Origin: Corynebacterium suedekumii | GTDB taxonomy: Bacteria > Actinomycetota > Actinomycetes > Mycobacteriales > Mycobacteriaceae | DNA length: 64,000 nucleotides | Direction: 5' to 3' | Assembly (NCBI RefSeq): GCF_030252185.1 | Contig: NZ_CP126970.1 | Span: 1,984,001-2,048,000 of the forward strand | In this document: positions 15,865 through 26,455 of the stretch, in pieces | How positions within the stretch are numbered: position 1 is the first letter of the stretch | Layout: each line of letters opens with the position of its first letter | Made by a program: the position numbers and the translations under genes | Notes under the pieces: generated by a model | The model's input: the letters and a program-made list of their open reading frames with translations, nothing else | Databases searched by the model: none | Told to the model about the DNA's origin: nothing

Positions 15865-17706
15865 TTAGTCGACCTGGCGGACCGCGCCCTTATCCGCCGA
15901 GGTGGCCATCTTGGCGTACGCGCGCAGGGCCGTGGAGACGTGGCGGTCGCGGTGGAGCGGGGTCCACGGCTTGTCCCGGGACTCCATCTCCTGTCGGCGG
16001 CGCTCGATCTCCTCGTCTGAGATGTCCAGACTCAGGCGGCGGGTGTGGACGTCGATGGTGATGGGGTCACCGTTCTCGATGAGTCCGATGAGTCCACCGT
16101 GGGCGGCCTCGGGGGAGATGTGTCCGACCGAGAGCCCGGAGGTGCCGCCGGAGAAACGGCCGTCGGTGATCAGGGCGCACTTCTTGCCCAGGCCGGCGCC
16201 CTTGAGGAAGGAGGTGGGGTGGAGCATCTCCTGCATGCCGGGGCCACCGGCAGGGCCTTCGTAACGGATGACCACGACCTCGCCGGGCTGGACCTCGCGC
16301 TTGAGGATGGTGGAGACGGCCTCCTCCTGGCTGTCGACGACCCGTGCCGGGCCGGTGAAGGTCCACAGCTCCTCCTCGACGCCGGCGGACTTGAGGACCG
16401 CGCCGTCCGGGGCGAGGTTGCCGCGCAGGACCACGAGGCCACCGTCGACGCTGTGGGCGTTCATGACGTCATGGATGCAGCCGTTGGCGGCGTCGGTGTC
16501 CAGGGAGGACCAGCGGTTGGACTGGGAGAACGGCTCGGTGGTGCGCACACCACCCGGGGCGGCGTAGAACAGCTCCTCGGCGGCCTCGATGGCCTTGCCG
16601 CCGCGGATGTCCCAGTCGTTGAGCCAGCCGTCGACGGTGTCGTAGGCGACAGTGTGGACGTCCTCGTTGATCAGGCCGGCGCGGCGCAGCTCACCGAGGA
16701 TGGCGGGGATGCCGCCGGCCCGGTGGACGTCCTCGATGTGGTACGTGCCGTTGGGGGCGACCTTGGACAGGCAGGGGACCTTGTGGGAGATCTCCTCGAT
16801 GTCGTGGAGGGTGAAATCGATCTCGCCTTCCTGCGCGGCGGCGAGGGTGTGCAGGATCGTGTTGGTCGACCCGCCCATGGCCATGTCGAGTGCCATCGCG
16901 TTGTGGAACGCCTGCTTGGTGGCCACGTTGCGCGGCAGGACGGACTCGTCCTCCTCGCCGTAGTAGCGCTGGCACATGTCCACGATCATCTCGCCGGCCT
17001 TGGTGAACAGGTCGCGGCGGGCGGTGTGGGTGGCCAGGGTGGTGCCGTTGCCGGGCAGGGAGAGACCGAGGGCCTCGGTGAGGCAGTTCATCGAGTTGGC
17101 GGTGAACATGCCGGAGCAGGAACCGCAGGTCGGGCAGGCGGATTCCTCGAGGGTGGTCAGGTCGGCGTCGGAGATGGCCTCGTTCGCGGAGGCGGAGATG
17201 GCGGTGATGAGGTCGGTGGGGGCGTTGGCCACCCCGTCGATGACCACGGCCTTACCGGCCTCCATCGGGCCACCGGAGACGAAGATCGCGGGGATGTTGA
17301 GGCGCAGGGCGGCGTTGAGCATGCCGGGGGTGATCTTGTCGCAGTTGGAGATGCACACCATGGCGTCCGCGGTGTGGGCGTTGACCATGTACTCCACGGA
17401 GTCGGCGATGATCTCGCGGCTGGGCAGGGAGTAGAGCATGCCGGAGTGCCCCATGGCGATACCGTCGTCGACGGCGATGGTGTTGAACTCCTTGGGCACG
17501 CCGCCGGCGGCCTGGACGGCGTCGGCGACGATGTCACCGACGTTCTTCAGGTGCACGTGGCCGGGCACGAACTGGGTGTAGGAGTTGACGATGGCGACGA
17601 TCGGTTTGCCGAACTCGTGCTCCTTGGTGCCGGTGGCCCGCCACAGGGCACGAGCTCCGGAGGCGTTGCGGCCGACGGTGGTGACGCGTGAACGAAGCGG
17701 GATCAC
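15865..17706 (-). CDS. ilvD: Dihydroxy-acid dehydratase
   Basis: A 613-residue IlvD, converting 2,3-dihydroxy-isovalerate and -methylvalerate to the 2-keto acids in valine and isoleucine synthesis. The iron-sulfur ligands are visible in [12 protein letters not shown] and [24 protein letters not shown], and the C-terminal [15 protein letters not shown] and [15 protein letters not shown] motifs are complete. It starts with GTG at 17706, overlapping the upstream gene's stop (GTGA). It lies on the opposite strand to ilvBNC, separated from it by mscCG and a small membrane-protein gene. Confidence 0.97.
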   Translation of the reverse strand: MIPLRSRVTTVGRNASGARALWRATGTKEHEFGKPIVAIVNSYTQFVPGHVHLKNVGDIVADAVQAAGGVPKEFNTIAVDDGIAMGHSGMLYSLPSREIIADSVEYMVNAHTADAMVCISNCDKITPGMLNAALRLNIPAIFVSGGPMEAGKAVVIDGVANAPTDLITAISASANEAISDADLTTLEESACPTCGSCSGMFTANSMNCLTEALGLSLPGNGTTLATHTARRDLFTKAGEMIVDMCQRYYGEEDESVLPRNVATKQAFHNAMALDMAMGGSTNTILHTLAAAQEGEIDFTLHDIEEISHKVPCLSKVAPNGTYHIEDVHRAGGIPAILGELRRAGLINEDVHTVAYDTVDGWLNDWDIRGGKAIEAAEELFYAAPGGVRTTEPFSQSNRWSSLDTDAANGCIHDVMNAHSVDGGLVVLRGNLAPDGAVLKSAGVEEELWTFTGPARVVDSQEEAVSTILKREVQPGEVVVIRYEGPAGGPGMQEMLHPTSFLKGAGLGKKCALITDGRFSGGTSGLSVGHISPEAAHGGLIGLIENGDPITIDVHTRRLSLDISDEEIERRRQEMESRDKPWTPLHRDRHVSTALRAYAKMATSADKGAVRQVD

Positions 17707-18254
17707 TGGTTGCTCCTCGGAGAGTAGTTGATGTCGTCGTTGGTCTGACGCTTTCGAGCAGCGTACTCCTCCTTGGTGAGCATGATCTCCTCACCGTCCC
17801 GGTTGATGATGACCACCTTCTCGTCGGCGGCCTTCCGGCCGGCGGTGAGCACGTCCGGGATCCGGCCGCGGGAAGCCTCGGCCAGCTTCGGCAGGGAGTT
17901 GAAGGAGACACCCGGCATGACGTACTGCTTGCCGTCGTTCGTGGTCGCCAGGGCGCGGGCGCCCTTGAACCCCACCCCGGCCAGGTCGTCCCAGGCGATG
18001 GAGCGGCCCGGCCGGAAGGCGTAGATCACCTCGATGCCCTTCTCGCCGACAACGGTGCGGGCCCGGACGATCCAGTAGATGAAGACCAGCGGGATGAGGA
18101 ACACCCAGAACAGGTACAGCGGGGCGGAGCCGACGACCAGGGCGGCGATGGCGATCATGAGCAGCGCCGCGAGAATGTTGGTCCGTTCAGGCCTGAAATG
18201 CACGGATGCGGGTCGCTGAGCAGGGGTGCCGGTGTCAGAACTCATGGCGACCAT
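17703..18254 (-). CDS. PH-domain-like membrane protein (cg1433-type)
   Basis: A 183-residue protein with two hydrophobic helices at about residues 28-62 ([20 protein letters not shown] then [17 protein letters not shown]), followed by a beta-rich domain ([27 protein letters not shown]) typical of bacterial PH-like/DUF proteins and a charged C-terminus. It fills the position I remember for an uncharacterised gene between ilvD and mscCG in C. glutamicum. ATG 18254 starts 2 nt after the mscCG stop; ATG 18245 is an alternative. Coupled to ilvD by a 4-nt overlap. Function unknown. Confidence 0.75.
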   Translation of the reverse strand: MVAMSSDTGTPAQRPASVHFRPERTNILAALLMIAIAALVVGSAPLYLFWVFLIPLVFIYWIVRARTVVGEKGIEVIYAFRPGRSIAWDDLAGVGFKGARALATTNDGKQYVMPGVSFNSLPKLAEASRGRIPDVLTAGRKAADEKVVIINRDGEEIMLTKEEYAARKRQTNDDINYSPRSNQ

Positions 18255-18255
18255 G

Positions 18256-19851
18256 CTAGTTCAGGGGGTTGGTGATCTCCCCCTCCGGGGTGGCGGGCGC
18301 CGGCGCGGTGTTCGTCGGGGTCCCAGCCGGAGCGGTCGGCGTGGCCGGGGACGGACCGGGCTGCTCGGTCACACCCGGCGCACCCGGAGCCGGGGTTCCC
18401 GGGGTGGCGGGGGTCTGCCCGGTGTCCGGAGTCGGTTGTGGGGAGGGCGTCGGCGTCGGCTCCCAGGTCGGCTCGGGGACGACCTCGGTCTCCGGCGGCG
18501 TGGACGGCTCCGCCGGGGCGGTCTCCTCGGTGGGGCGCGGCGGGGGAGCGAGGACCCCGTCCTGGCCCTCCCAGGCCTCGCTGGTCTCCAGGGTCAGGCC
18601 CTTGAGCAGCAGGAGGAGGAACAGGGCGGCGAAGAGATAGGTCGTCGACGCGCGGACCCGGCCGCCGAGGGAGGCGAAGCGGTGCCAGGCGGAGCCGGAC
18701 TCCTCGGAACGGAACACCGTTGACGGACCGGAAGTGGCGTCGGGATCATCCGGGTCCGGCGGCGCATCCGGATCCTGGGCGTGCCGGGGTGGGCCGCCGA
18801 CACGGTCGGGCTCGTCGCCCTGCAGGCCCCGGTCGACGACCGCCGGGTCGCGGCCCTCGGCGTCGGCGAAGCCCGGGGGCGGGGTGGACGCCTCGTCGGT
18901 GCGGGATTCGTGCGGTGTAGGGGACACGGGGACGTCGATAAGCGGGGCGGTGGTGAACGCCTTCGTGGTGACGGTGTCCTTCACCTCGCCGGAGGTGGTC
19001 GTGGCGGAGCCGTACTCGTCCCAGAACTCGTCGAGGATGGCGGTGCGGATGGCGCGTTCGACCAGCCACTGGGAACCGGCGCGGACCTGGACCATGAAGC
19101 GCATGTCCACGGTCCACGGCATGCCCACGGTGGCGGGCGGACTGACGGACACCGCTGGGTGGACGTCGAGGTCCCCGAGGAGTTCGGCGGCGACGTCGGG
19201 GCGGTCGAGGGCGCGGCGGGTGGCGGCCTCGGAACGGTCGATGGCCTCCTGCGGATTGTCGGAACCGAGCAGGGGGACCGGCATGATGACGACGGCGCGG
19301 GACCAGTAGTTGGAGGAGTTGATGCACACCCGCGCCGTGGAGTTCGGGATGATGACCGTCTCCTGGCGCAGGGTGCGGATGCGGGTGGCGCGCATGGTCA
19401 CCTGGATGACGGTGCCCTCGACCTCGATGCCGTTGCCCTCGAACCGCACCCAGTCGCCGACGCCGAACTGTTTCTCGGTGAGGATGAAGAAGCCGGCGAG
19501 GAAGTCCGCGATGATGGACTGGGCGCCGAAACCGACGGCCGCGGAGGCGACGGTCGCGGGGATCGCCGCGCCCGCCAGGGAGAAACCGAGCACCTGGAGG
19601 AAGAACACCAGCAGGACGAAGAAGACGATGACCTGGGCGATGTAGATGGACACGCCGACCAGGGCCAGCCGGGTCTTCGACTCGTCGGCGTCGCCGGACT
19701 CCTCGATCTCCCGGTTGATCCAGCGTTGCGCGAACCGGCCGATGCGGGGGACCAGCAGGGCGATGACAAGCAGGATCGCCAGGGACAGTCCCTGGTCGGC
19801 GACCCACTGCCAGATTCGGGTGAGCATGTACGACACGGGCATGCCGACCAC
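18256..19851 (-). CDS. mscCG: MscS-type mechanosensitive channel, MscCG/YggB (glutamate exporter type)
   Basis: A 531-residue protein, nearly the length of C. glutamicum MscCG (NCgl1221). Residues 1-110 carry three helices; the pore-lining third helix is AAIPATVASAAVGFGAQSII. The beta domain has the near-invariant FILTEKQFGVGDWVRFEGNG and the ETVIIPNSTARVCIN stretch. The extended C-terminus has a charged linker, a fourth helix (TTYLFAALFLLLLLKGLTL, about 408-426) and a Pro/Thr-rich extracytoplasmic tail, the feature that sets MscCG apart from ordinary MscS. In C. glutamicum it releases glutamate and compatible solutes under membrane tension. GTG 19851 aligns with the known N-terminus. Confidence 0.93.
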   Translation of the reverse strand: MVGMPVSYMLTRIWQWVADQGLSLAILLVIALLVPRIGRFAQRWINREIEESGDADESKTRLALVGVSIYIAQVIVFFVLLVFFLQVLGFSLAGAAIPATVASAAVGFGAQSIIADFLAGFFILTEKQFGVGDWVRFEGNGIEVEGTVIQVTMRATRIRTLRQETVIIPNSTARVCINSSNYWSRAVVIMPVPLLGSDNPQEAIDRSEAATRRALDRPDVAAELLGDLDVHPAVSVSPPATVGMPWTVDMRFMVQVRAGSQWLVERAIRTAILDEFWDEYGSATTTSGEVKDTVTTKAFTTAPLIDVPVSPTPHESRTDEASTPPPGFADAEGRDPAVVDRGLQGDEPDRVGGPPRHAQDPDAPPDPDDPDATSGPSTVFRSEESGSAWHRFASLGGRVRASTTYLFAALFLLLLLKGLTLETSEAWEGQDGVLAPPPRPTEETAPAEPSTPPETEVVPEPTWEPTPTPSPQPTPDTGQTPATPGTPAPGAPGVTEQPGPSPATPTAPAGTPTNTAPAPATPEGEITNPLN

Positions 19852-19888
19852 GATACGACCCTTACCTGTGAGGCGAGTCCGGGGCGTG

Positions 19889-19894
19889 TATGAT
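19889..19894 (+). promoter_or_regulatory. Extended -10 (TGTATGAT) of the ilvBNC operon
   Basis: TATGAT, preceded by TG as an extended -10, ends 7 nt before the ATG of the ilvB leader peptide, so the leader peptide is probably translated from the very 5' end of the mRNA. No convincing -35 is present. Confidence 0.65.
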
Positions 19895-19901
19895 CGTGAT
19901 C

Positions 19902-19934
19902 ATGATCAACATTCGACTTGTGGTAGTACCCTAG
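19902..19934 (+). CDS. ilvB leader peptide (attenuator peptide)
   Basis: A 10-codon frame encodes MINIRLVVVP, with isoleucine, leucine and three consecutive valine codons. It closely resembles the leader peptide I remember for C. glutamicum ilvBNC, which controls transcription by attenuation in response to Val, Leu and Ile. It starts at the predicted transcription start. The 211-nt region between its stop and ilvB should form the alternative hairpins. Confidence 0.8.
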   Translation: MINIRLVVVP

Positions 19935-20145
19935 CGGCGCTCGCCGTCACGGCCCACCCAGTCGTCTCGACAAGCGCCCTCGACACGCACCCACCATCAG
20001 TGCTGTTCGGGGGCTTTGTCATTGTGGTCGCTCTGTAACTCTGTCGTCGACGAACGTCTGTCCGGCGCCTGCCCCTCCACCATCGGGGCCGGGATCCGGT
20101 AAGGCACCAGAACTGAAGAATCCTGTGACTTAGGAGCTTGATAAC
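19935..20145 (+). promoter_or_regulatory. ilvBNC attenuator region
   Basis: This untranslated stretch between leader peptide and ilvB holds a possible terminator-like stem (GCCCC at 20074-20078 with GGGGC, flanked by CCGG on both sides) and a second frame at 20000-20038 rich in branched-chain codons (VLFGGFVIVVAL, stop TAA). No long T-tract is present. An AGGAG ribosome site lies just before the GTG of ilvB. Attenuation is established for the C. glutamicum homologue; the exact fold here is not resolved. Confidence 0.55.
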
Positions 20146-22056
20146 GTGGCAGCTTCGCAACCGCCCTCACCGGCCAGCCTGGCGAACACCGCCAGAAAGA
20201 ACCCGGGTGCCGCGGACACTCCCGCCCCCGAGCGGATGACCGGCGCCCAGGCGATCGTCCGCACCCTCGAGGAGCTCGGGACCGACATCGTCTTCGGCCT
20301 GCCCGGTGGCGCCATCCTCCCCCTGTACGACCCGCTCTACTCGTCGACCAAGCTGCGCCACGTCCTCGTGCGCCATGAGCAGGGCGCCGGCCACGCCGCG
20401 ACCGGCTACGCCCAGGTCACCGGCAAGGTCGGCGTGTGCATCGCCACCTCCGGCCCCGGTGCCACCAACCTGGTCACCCCGCTGGCCGACGCGAACCTGG
20501 ACTCCGTGCCCATGGTGGCCATCACCGGCCAGGTCGGCCGTGGTCTGCTGGGCACCGACGCCTTCCAGGAGGCCGACATCCGCGGCGTGACCATGCCGAT
20601 CACCAAACACAACTTCATGGTCACCGACCCGAACGAGATCCCGAAGGCCATCGCCGAGGCCTTCCACCTGGCCGTCTCCGGCCGCCCGGGCCCGGTCCTC
20701 GTCGACGTGCCCAAGGACATCCAGAACGCGGAGCTCGACTTCGTGTGGCCGCCGAAGATCGACCTGCCCGGGTACAAGCCGGTGACCACCCCGCACTCCC
20801 GCCAGATCTCCCAGGCCGTCCAGCTCATCGCGCAGGCCGAGCGCCCCGTCCTCTACATCGGCGGTGGTGTGATCAAGGCCGACGCGAACAAGGAGCTGCT
20901 GGAGTTCGCCGAGTACACCGGCATCCCCGTGGTCACCACCCTCATGGCCCTCGGCGCGTTCCCGCACTCGCACCCGCTGAACATGGGCATGCCGGGCATG
21001 CACGGCACCGTCCCCGCGGTCGGTGCCATGCAGCGCTCCGACCTGCTCATCGCTATCGGCACGCGTTTCGACGACCGCGTCACCGGCGACGTCGCCTCCT
21101 TCGCCCCCGAGGCGAAGATCATCCACGCCGACATCGACCCCGCCGAGATCGGCAAGATCCGCGAGGTCGAGGTCCCCATCGTCGGCGACGCGCGCGAGGT
21201 CCTCTCCGCCCTGGCCCGGACCTACCGGTCCGCCAAGAACATCGAGCCGCCGGCCATCGGCCCGTGGATCGAGTACCTCGACGACCTCAAGGAGCGCTTC
21301 CCCCGCGGCTACGACGAGCAGACCGACGGGATGATCTCCCCGCAGTTCGTCATCGAGACGCTGTCCCGCATCGCCGGGCCGGAGACCATCTACGTCGCCG
21401 GCGTCGGCCAGCACCAGATGTGGGCAGCCCAGTTCGTCGACTTCGAGAACCCGCGCACCTGGCTCAACTCCGGCGGCCTGGGCACCATGGGCTACTCCGT
21501 GCCCGCCGCCATGGGCGCCAAGGCCGGCCAGCCCGACACCGAGGTGTGGGCCATCGACGGTGACGGTTGCTTCCAGATGACCAACCAGGAACTGACCACC
21601 GCCGCCGTCGAGGGCTTCCCCATCAAGGTGGCCCTGATCAACAACGGCAACCTCGGCATGGTCCGCCAGTGGCAGACCCTGTTCTACGAGGGCCGCTACT
21701 CCAACACCAAGCTGCGCGAGCAGGGCGAGTACGTCCCCGACTTCGTCGGCCTGTCCGAGGCACTCGGCTGCGTGGCCATCCGTGTCACCCGCGCCGAGGA
21801 CGTCGCCCCGGCGATCGAGAAGGCCCGGTCCATCAACGACCGCCCCGTGGTCATCGACTTCATCGTCGGCGAGGACGCCCAGGTGTGGCCGATGATCGCC
21901 GGTGGCGCCTCCAACTCGGAGATCCAGTACGCCCTCGGGCTGCGCCCGTTCTTCGACGGTGACGAGTCCGCCGCCGAGGAGCCCGCCGACATCGACGAAG
22001 CCGTCGACGAGTCCGCCGAGCAGGCCCCCGACCAGGCCGAGCAGAAGGAGAACTAA
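20146..22056 (+). CDS. ilvB: Acetohydroxyacid synthase large subunit
   Basis: A 636-residue ThDP enzyme catalysing the first common step of Val, Leu and Ile synthesis, condensing pyruvate with pyruvate or 2-ketobutyrate. Seen: the N-terminal PYR domain ([36 protein letters not shown] with the catalytic Glu), the FAD/middle domain, and the PP domain with the [15 protein letters not shown] thiamine motif followed by [12 protein letters not shown]. The ~35-residue Ala/Pro-rich N-terminus and the acidic C-terminal tail ([19 protein letters not shown]) are typical of corynebacteria. GTG 20146 has AGGAG 9 nt upstream. Followed after 3 nt by ilvN. Confidence 0.97.
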   Translation: MAASQPPSPASLANTARKNPGAADTPAPERMTGAQAIVRTLEELGTDIVFGLPGGAILPLYDPLYSSTKLRHVLVRHEQGAGHAATGYAQVTGKVGVCIATSGPGATNLVTPLADANLDSVPMVAITGQVGRGLLGTDAFQEADIRGVTMPITKHNFMVTDPNEIPKAIAEAFHLAVSGRPGPVLVDVPKDIQNAELDFVWPPKIDLPGYKPVTTPHSRQISQAVQLIAQAERPVLYIGGGVIKADANKELLEFAEYTGIPVVTTLMALGAFPHSHPLNMGMPGMHGTVPAVGAMQRSDLLIAIGTRFDDRVTGDVASFAPEAKIIHADIDPAEIGKIREVEVPIVGDAREVLSALARTYRSAKNIEPPAIGPWIEYLDDLKERFPRGYDEQTDGMISPQFVIETLSRIAGPETIYVAGVGQHQMWAAQFVDFENPRTWLNSGGLGTMGYSVPAAMGAKAGQPDTEVWAIDGDGCFQMTNQELTTAAVEGFPIKVALINNGNLGMVRQWQTLFYEGRYSNTKLREQGEYVPDFVGLSEALGCVAIRVTRAEDVAPAIEKARSINDRPVVIDFIVGEDAQVWPMIAGGASNSEIQYALGLRPFFDGDESAAEEPADIDEAVDESAEQAPDQAEQKEN

Positions 22057-22059
22057 GCC

Positions 22060-22575
22060 ATGGCGTCCACCGACATCACCCGCCACACCCTCAGTGTCCT
22101 GGTGCAGAACACCGACGGCATCATCTCGCGCGTCGTGGCCCTGTTCACCCGCCGCGGCTACAGCCTCGTCTCCATCGTCTCCGCGGACACCGATACCCCC
22201 GGCATCAACCGCATCACCATCGTGGTCGACGCCGACGAGCTGGTCATCGAGCAGATCACCAAGCAGCTCAACAAGATCATCCCCGTGCTCAAGGTCGTCC
22301 GTCTCGAGGACGAGACCACCATCGCCCGCGCGATCATGCTGGTCAAGGTCAACGCCGACAACCTCAACCGCCCGCAGGTCGTCGACGCCGCCAACATCTT
22401 CCGCGCCCGCGTGGTCGACGTCGCCCAGGAGTCCGTGGTCATCGAGGCCACCGGCACCCCGGGCAAGCTCAAGGCGCTGCTGGCCGTCCTCGAACCCTTC
22501 GGCATCCGGGAGCTGATCCAGTCGGGTCAGATCGCCCTCAACCGTGGTCCCAAGACCATGGCGCCGTCCAAGTAG
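22060..22575 (+). CDS. ilvN: Acetohydroxyacid synthase regulatory small subunit
   Basis: A 171-residue IlvN with an N-terminal ACT domain (HTLSVLVQNTDGIISRVVAL, RRGYSLVSIVSADTDTPGINR) and the C-terminal ACT-like domain (ILVKVNADNLNRPQVVDAANIF). It activates IlvB and confers feedback inhibition by branched-chain amino acids. The Gly-Ile around the ligand site (TDGIIS, TPGINR) is intact, so wild-type sensitivity is expected. It starts 3 nt after ilvB. Confidence 0.97.
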   Translation: MASTDITRHTLSVLVQNTDGIISRVVALFTRRGYSLVSIVSADTDTPGINRITIVVDADELVIEQITKQLNKIIPVLKVVRLEDETTIARAIMLVKVNADNLNRPQVVDAANIFRARVVDVAQESVVIEATGTPGKLKALLAVLEPFGIRELIQSGQIALNRGPKTMAPSK

Positions 22576-22610
22576 TGACGCTGCCGACACCTCAGCAGCA
22601 CCCCCACAAT

Positions 22611-22653
22611 CCCATCTGGTGGGAAACCTTCGGGTGATTTCCCGCCAGATGGG
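22611..22653 (+). promoter_or_regulatory. 16-bp inverted repeat upstream of ilvC
   Basis: Arms 22611-22626 (CCCATCTGGTGGGAAA) and 22638-22653 are complementary except for one position that would be a G-U pair in RNA. It may be a terminator or processing site between ilvN and ilvC, or an operator for the separate ilvC promoter. A near-identical half-site occurs before leuB. Confidence 0.6.
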
Positions 22654-22689
22654 CGATATATGTCTCATGTTGTGGTAAAAACAACGTGA

Positions 22690-23739
<1,050 letters not shown>

Positions 23740-23756
23740 CCACGGCGCCAGCTGCT

Positions 23757-23794
23757 AAGGCACCGACCACTGTCACAGTGGTCGGTGCCTTTTC
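23757..23794 (+). terminator. Intrinsic terminator of ilvBNC
   Basis: A perfect 16-bp stem (23757-23772 with 23776-23791), a 3-nt TCA loop, and a terminal run of T. It may act in both directions because the facing ABC-transporter operon ends at 23806. Confidence 0.9.
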
Positions 23795-23805
23795 TGCTGT
23801 CCGGG

Positions 23806-24525
23806 TCAGCTGTGCAGCAGTCCCAGCAGCTCGCGGCGCAGCTCGGCGGGGACCTCCACCTCGTGGCGCGGTCGGGGCAGGTCGACGGTGATGTCGGCGA
23901 TGACCGTGGCGTCGGGGCTCGGTGACATCACGAGGATCCGGTCGGAGAGCAGGATAGCCTCGTCGACGTCGTGGGTGACCATGACGACGGTGCGGCGGTT
24001 GACCTCCCACAGCTGGAGCAGCTGGAGCTGCAGCTCCCGGCGGGTGAGGGCGTCCAATGCTCCGAACGGTTCGTCGAGAAGCAGGATCTCCGGGTCGACG
24101 GCGAAAGCACGCGCGATGCCGACGCGTTGCTGCATGCCGCCGGACAGGCGTGCCGGACGGTGCTCCGCGGCGTGCGAGAGGCCGACCTGGGCGAGATGCC
24201 GGTCGGCGATCTCGCGGCGCTCATCGGCCGACAGGCTGGGCCGGGTGGAGCGGAGGCCGAACTCGATGTTGCCGCGCGCGGACATCCACGGCAGGAGGGC
24301 GTGGTCCTGGAAGACCACCGCGGAACGGCCGGTGACGGTCACCTCTCCGGTGGAGGGGTTGTCCAGGTCGGCGACCATGGACAGGATCGTCGACTTGCCG
24401 CAGCCGGAGGGGCCGAGCAGGGAGACGAACTGCCCCGGAATGATGTCCACGGAGGTGGGGGCGATGATCCGGGTGGAACCGTAGGAACGGGTGATCTCGT
24501 CGAGGGTGATGGCGGGACTAGTCAT
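23806..24525 (-). CDS. ABC transporter ATP-binding subunit (nitrate/sulfonate/taurine type)
   Basis: A 239-residue ATPase with Walker A GPSGCGKST (38-46), Q-loop VFQDHALLPW (71-80), signature LSGGMQQRV (127-135), Walker B ILLLDEPFGALD (147-158) and the H-loop in TVVMVTHDVDEA. The sequence groups with SsuB/TauB/NrtD. ATG 24525 overlaps the stop of the permease gene by 8 nt. Third gene of the three-gene importer operon. Confidence 0.92.
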   Translation of the reverse strand: MTSPAITLDEITRSYGSTRIIAPTSVDIIPGQFVSLLGPSGCGKSTILSMVADLDNPSTGEVTVTGRSAVVFQDHALLPWMSARGNIEFGLRSTRPSLSADERREIADRHLAQVGLSHAAEHRPARLSGGMQQRVGIARAFAVDPEILLLDEPFGALDALTRRELQLQLLQLWEVNRRTVVMVTHDVDEAILLSDRILVMSPSPDATVIADITVDLPRPRHEVEVPAELRRELLGLLHS

Positions 24526-25285
24526 AGCGGACCGTTCTCTGGAGGGCGGCGACGAGGTGGTCGAGGACGAGGCCGGTGAGGCCGATGATGATGATGGCGA
24601 CGACGATGGCGTCGATGTCGAGGCGGTTCCACATGTTCCACACGAAGAAGCCGATGCCCTGACCACCGACGAGCATCTCGGCGGCGATGATGACCAGCCA
24701 GGAGGTGGACAGCGACAGGCGCAGGCCGGTGATGATGCCGGGCAGGGTCGCCGGCAGCCACACCTGGGTGATCTTCAGCCACAGGGGTGTGCCCAGGGTG
24801 CTGGTCAGCCGCAGGTAGGTGGGGTGGATGGTACGGACCGCGTCGATGGTGTTGATGAGGATGGGCCACAGGGCGGACAGGACGATGACGAACACGGCGG
24901 TGCGCTCGGCGTCATGGAGCAGCGCGAGGCCGATGGGCAGCCATGCCAGGGGAGAGACCGGACGCAGGATCTGCACGAGCGGGTCGACCGCCCAACGCAG
25001 GATCTGCAGCCGGCCGAGGAGGAACCCGAGCGGGATGGCGATGAGCGCGGCCAGCAGGAAGCCGGTGAGCACCCGTCGCAGCGAGGTCACCAGGTGCCAG
25101 AAGATGCCCACACTGGCGGGGCCGTCCCGGTAGAAGGGATCCGAGAGGATCTCGACGCCGCGGTTCCACACCCCGACCGGGGTCGGCGCGATCTCCGCGA
25201 GGGAATCCGCCGCCAGGTGCCACACACCGACGCCGATGACGAACAGGAGCAGACCCAGTGCGCCGGCGCGCACCCGGGCACTCAC
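24518..25285 (-). CDS. ABC transporter permease (nitrate/sulfonate/taurine type)
   Basis: A 255-residue inner-membrane permease with about six helices and the EAA-like loop (STLGTPLWLKITQVWLPATLPGI). GTG 25285 overlaps the stop of the binding-protein gene in GTGA, so translation is coupled. The family transports nitrate, bicarbonate, sulfonates or taurine; the operator upstream of the operon favours a sulfur compound. Confidence 0.9.
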   Translation of the reverse strand: MSARVRAGALGLLLFVIGVGVWHLAADSLAEIAPTPVGVWNRGVEILSDPFYRDGPASVGIFWHLVTSLRRVLTGFLLAALIAIPLGFLLGRLQILRWAVDPLVQILRPVSPLAWLPIGLALLHDAERTAVFVIVLSALWPILINTIDAVRTIHPTYLRLTSTLGTPLWLKITQVWLPATLPGIITGLRLSLSTSWLVIIAAEMLVGGQGIGFFVWNMWNRLDIDAIVVAIIIIGLTGLVLDHLVAALQRTVRYD

Positions 25286-26259
25286 GCCAGCCCCCAACGG
25301 GTGACCTGCTCGGCCATCCAGGCGGTGGCCTGCGGGTCGGTGGCGTCGCCGAAGTGGATGCGCTCCGGGTCGACGATCTCCTCGCCGTTCCAGTTCCGGT
25401 AGCGGCCCTCGAAGACCGGCTCGATGAGGGCGGCCGGCTGGTTGAGGTACTTCTCCTGCGACAGCGTCGCCGCCGCCGCAGCGTGGTTGCCGGGGGCGTT
25501 GAGGAACCCGCTGGCCTCGGCGAGTGCCTCGGTGATGAGCGTGGCCTCGGCGGGGTGGGCGTCGAGCCAGTCGGTGCCCATGGACACGGAACAGCAGGGG
25601 TGGCGGTCCCACCACTCCTTGGTCATGTGCAGGACGCGGCCCGCCCCGGAGATCAGGGCGCGCTGGTTGAAGGGCTCCGGGCCGACGAAGCCGTCGATGC
25701 CGCCGACCTCCAGCTGGGCGACCATGTCCGCCGGGCGCAGCAGGCGCAGCTCCAGGTCGGCGACGGGGTCGACGCCGGCGTTGACCAGGGCGTCGCGAAG
25801 CAACAGGGCGTGGATGGAGTACTCGAAGGGGATGCCGATGACGCGGCCCCGGAGATCCGGCAGGCCGCTGATCTCGGAGTGGAGGTCGGAGGCGATGGTC
25901 AGGGCCTGACCGTTGGTGTTGAGGGTGTAGGCCAGCGTGGTCGGGCGCGACGTCGGGGTCACCGCCATCGGGGCGAGCATGTGGGTGACGTGGAGCTGGC
26001 CGGTGAGGAAGGAGGACCACAGCTCGGACCAGCCGGCGTACTTCTTCAGCCGTACATCGAGGCCACGGCGGGCGAAGGCGCCGGAGGCGTCGGCCTGCAG
26101 CAGGGGAGAGGAGCAGGCGATGGGGACGTAACCGATGGTGAGGGCGTCACCGGCGGCACCCGCGGGCATCGGATCGGCCGAGAGGGTACGCCCGGCGACC
26201 AGGCCCAGGGACCCGAGGGCCGCGGCGCCGAGGAAACTCCGGCGGGAGAGCAGGGACAC
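25282..26259 (-). CDS. Tat-exported ABC transporter substrate-binding protein (NMT1/NrtA-like)
   Basis: A 325-residue binding protein. GTG 26259 has GGAGGT 6 nt upstream and gives a twin-arginine signal (SRRSFLGAA at residues 6-14, then a hydrophobic stretch), implying folded export. The mature part begins with GYVPIACSSPLLQAD and contains GLDVRLKKYAGWSELWSSF and VTHMLAPMA, which resemble NrtA/CmpA. The ligand is not deducible from sequence alone: nitrate, sulfonate and taurine are all possible. A McbR-like operator lies 20 nt upstream of the start, which points to sulfur control. Confidence 0.87.
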   Translation of the reverse strand: MSLLSRRSFLGAAALGSLGLVAGRTLSADPMPAGAAGDALTIGYVPIACSSPLLQADASGAFARRGLDVRLKKYAGWSELWSSFLTGQLHVTHMLAPMAVTPTSRPTTLAYTLNTNGQALTIASDLHSEISGLPDLRGRVIGIPFEYSIHALLLRDALVNAGVDPVADLELRLLRPADMVAQLEVGGIDGFVGPEPFNQRALISGAGRVLHMTKEWWDRHPCCSVSMGTDWLDAHPAEATLITEALAEASGFLNAPGNHAAAAATLSQEKYLNQPAALIEPVFEGRYRNWNGEEIVDPERIHFGDATDPQATAWMAEQVTRWGLA

Positions 26260-26279
26260 GACACGACCTCCAGGCCGGC

Positions 26280-26295
26280 TAGACAGATTGGTCTT
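26280..26295 (-). promoter_or_regulatory. McbR-like operator upstream of the ABC importer
   Basis: The sequence TAGAC-AGATTG-GTCTT matches the known corynebacterial McbR operator TAGAC-N6-GTCTA at 9 of 10 defined positions. McbR is the TetR-type repressor of sulfur-assimilation genes. The site is 20 nt before the start codon of the substrate-binding protein. Confidence 0.5.
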
Positions 26296-26442
26296 TAAAT
26301 GATCGGGCCTACTGTACAGAGTGGTACACACCGCGTCGACATTTCATTCATCCGCCGGGTCCGTCCGGACAGTGACGCGGTGGGAAGGGGGCAGGCCAGG
26401 AACCGGGACCGCACCCCGCAGGCGACCGGGCATGCCCCGGTC

Positions 26443-26448
26443 TAGACT
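26443..26448 (+). promoter_or_regulatory. -10 element (TAGACT) of the DUF262 gene
   Basis: TAGACT ends 7 nt before ATG 26456, which fixes that start and predicts a leaderless mRNA. Confidence 0.55.
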
Positions 26449-26455
26449 CGTCGCC

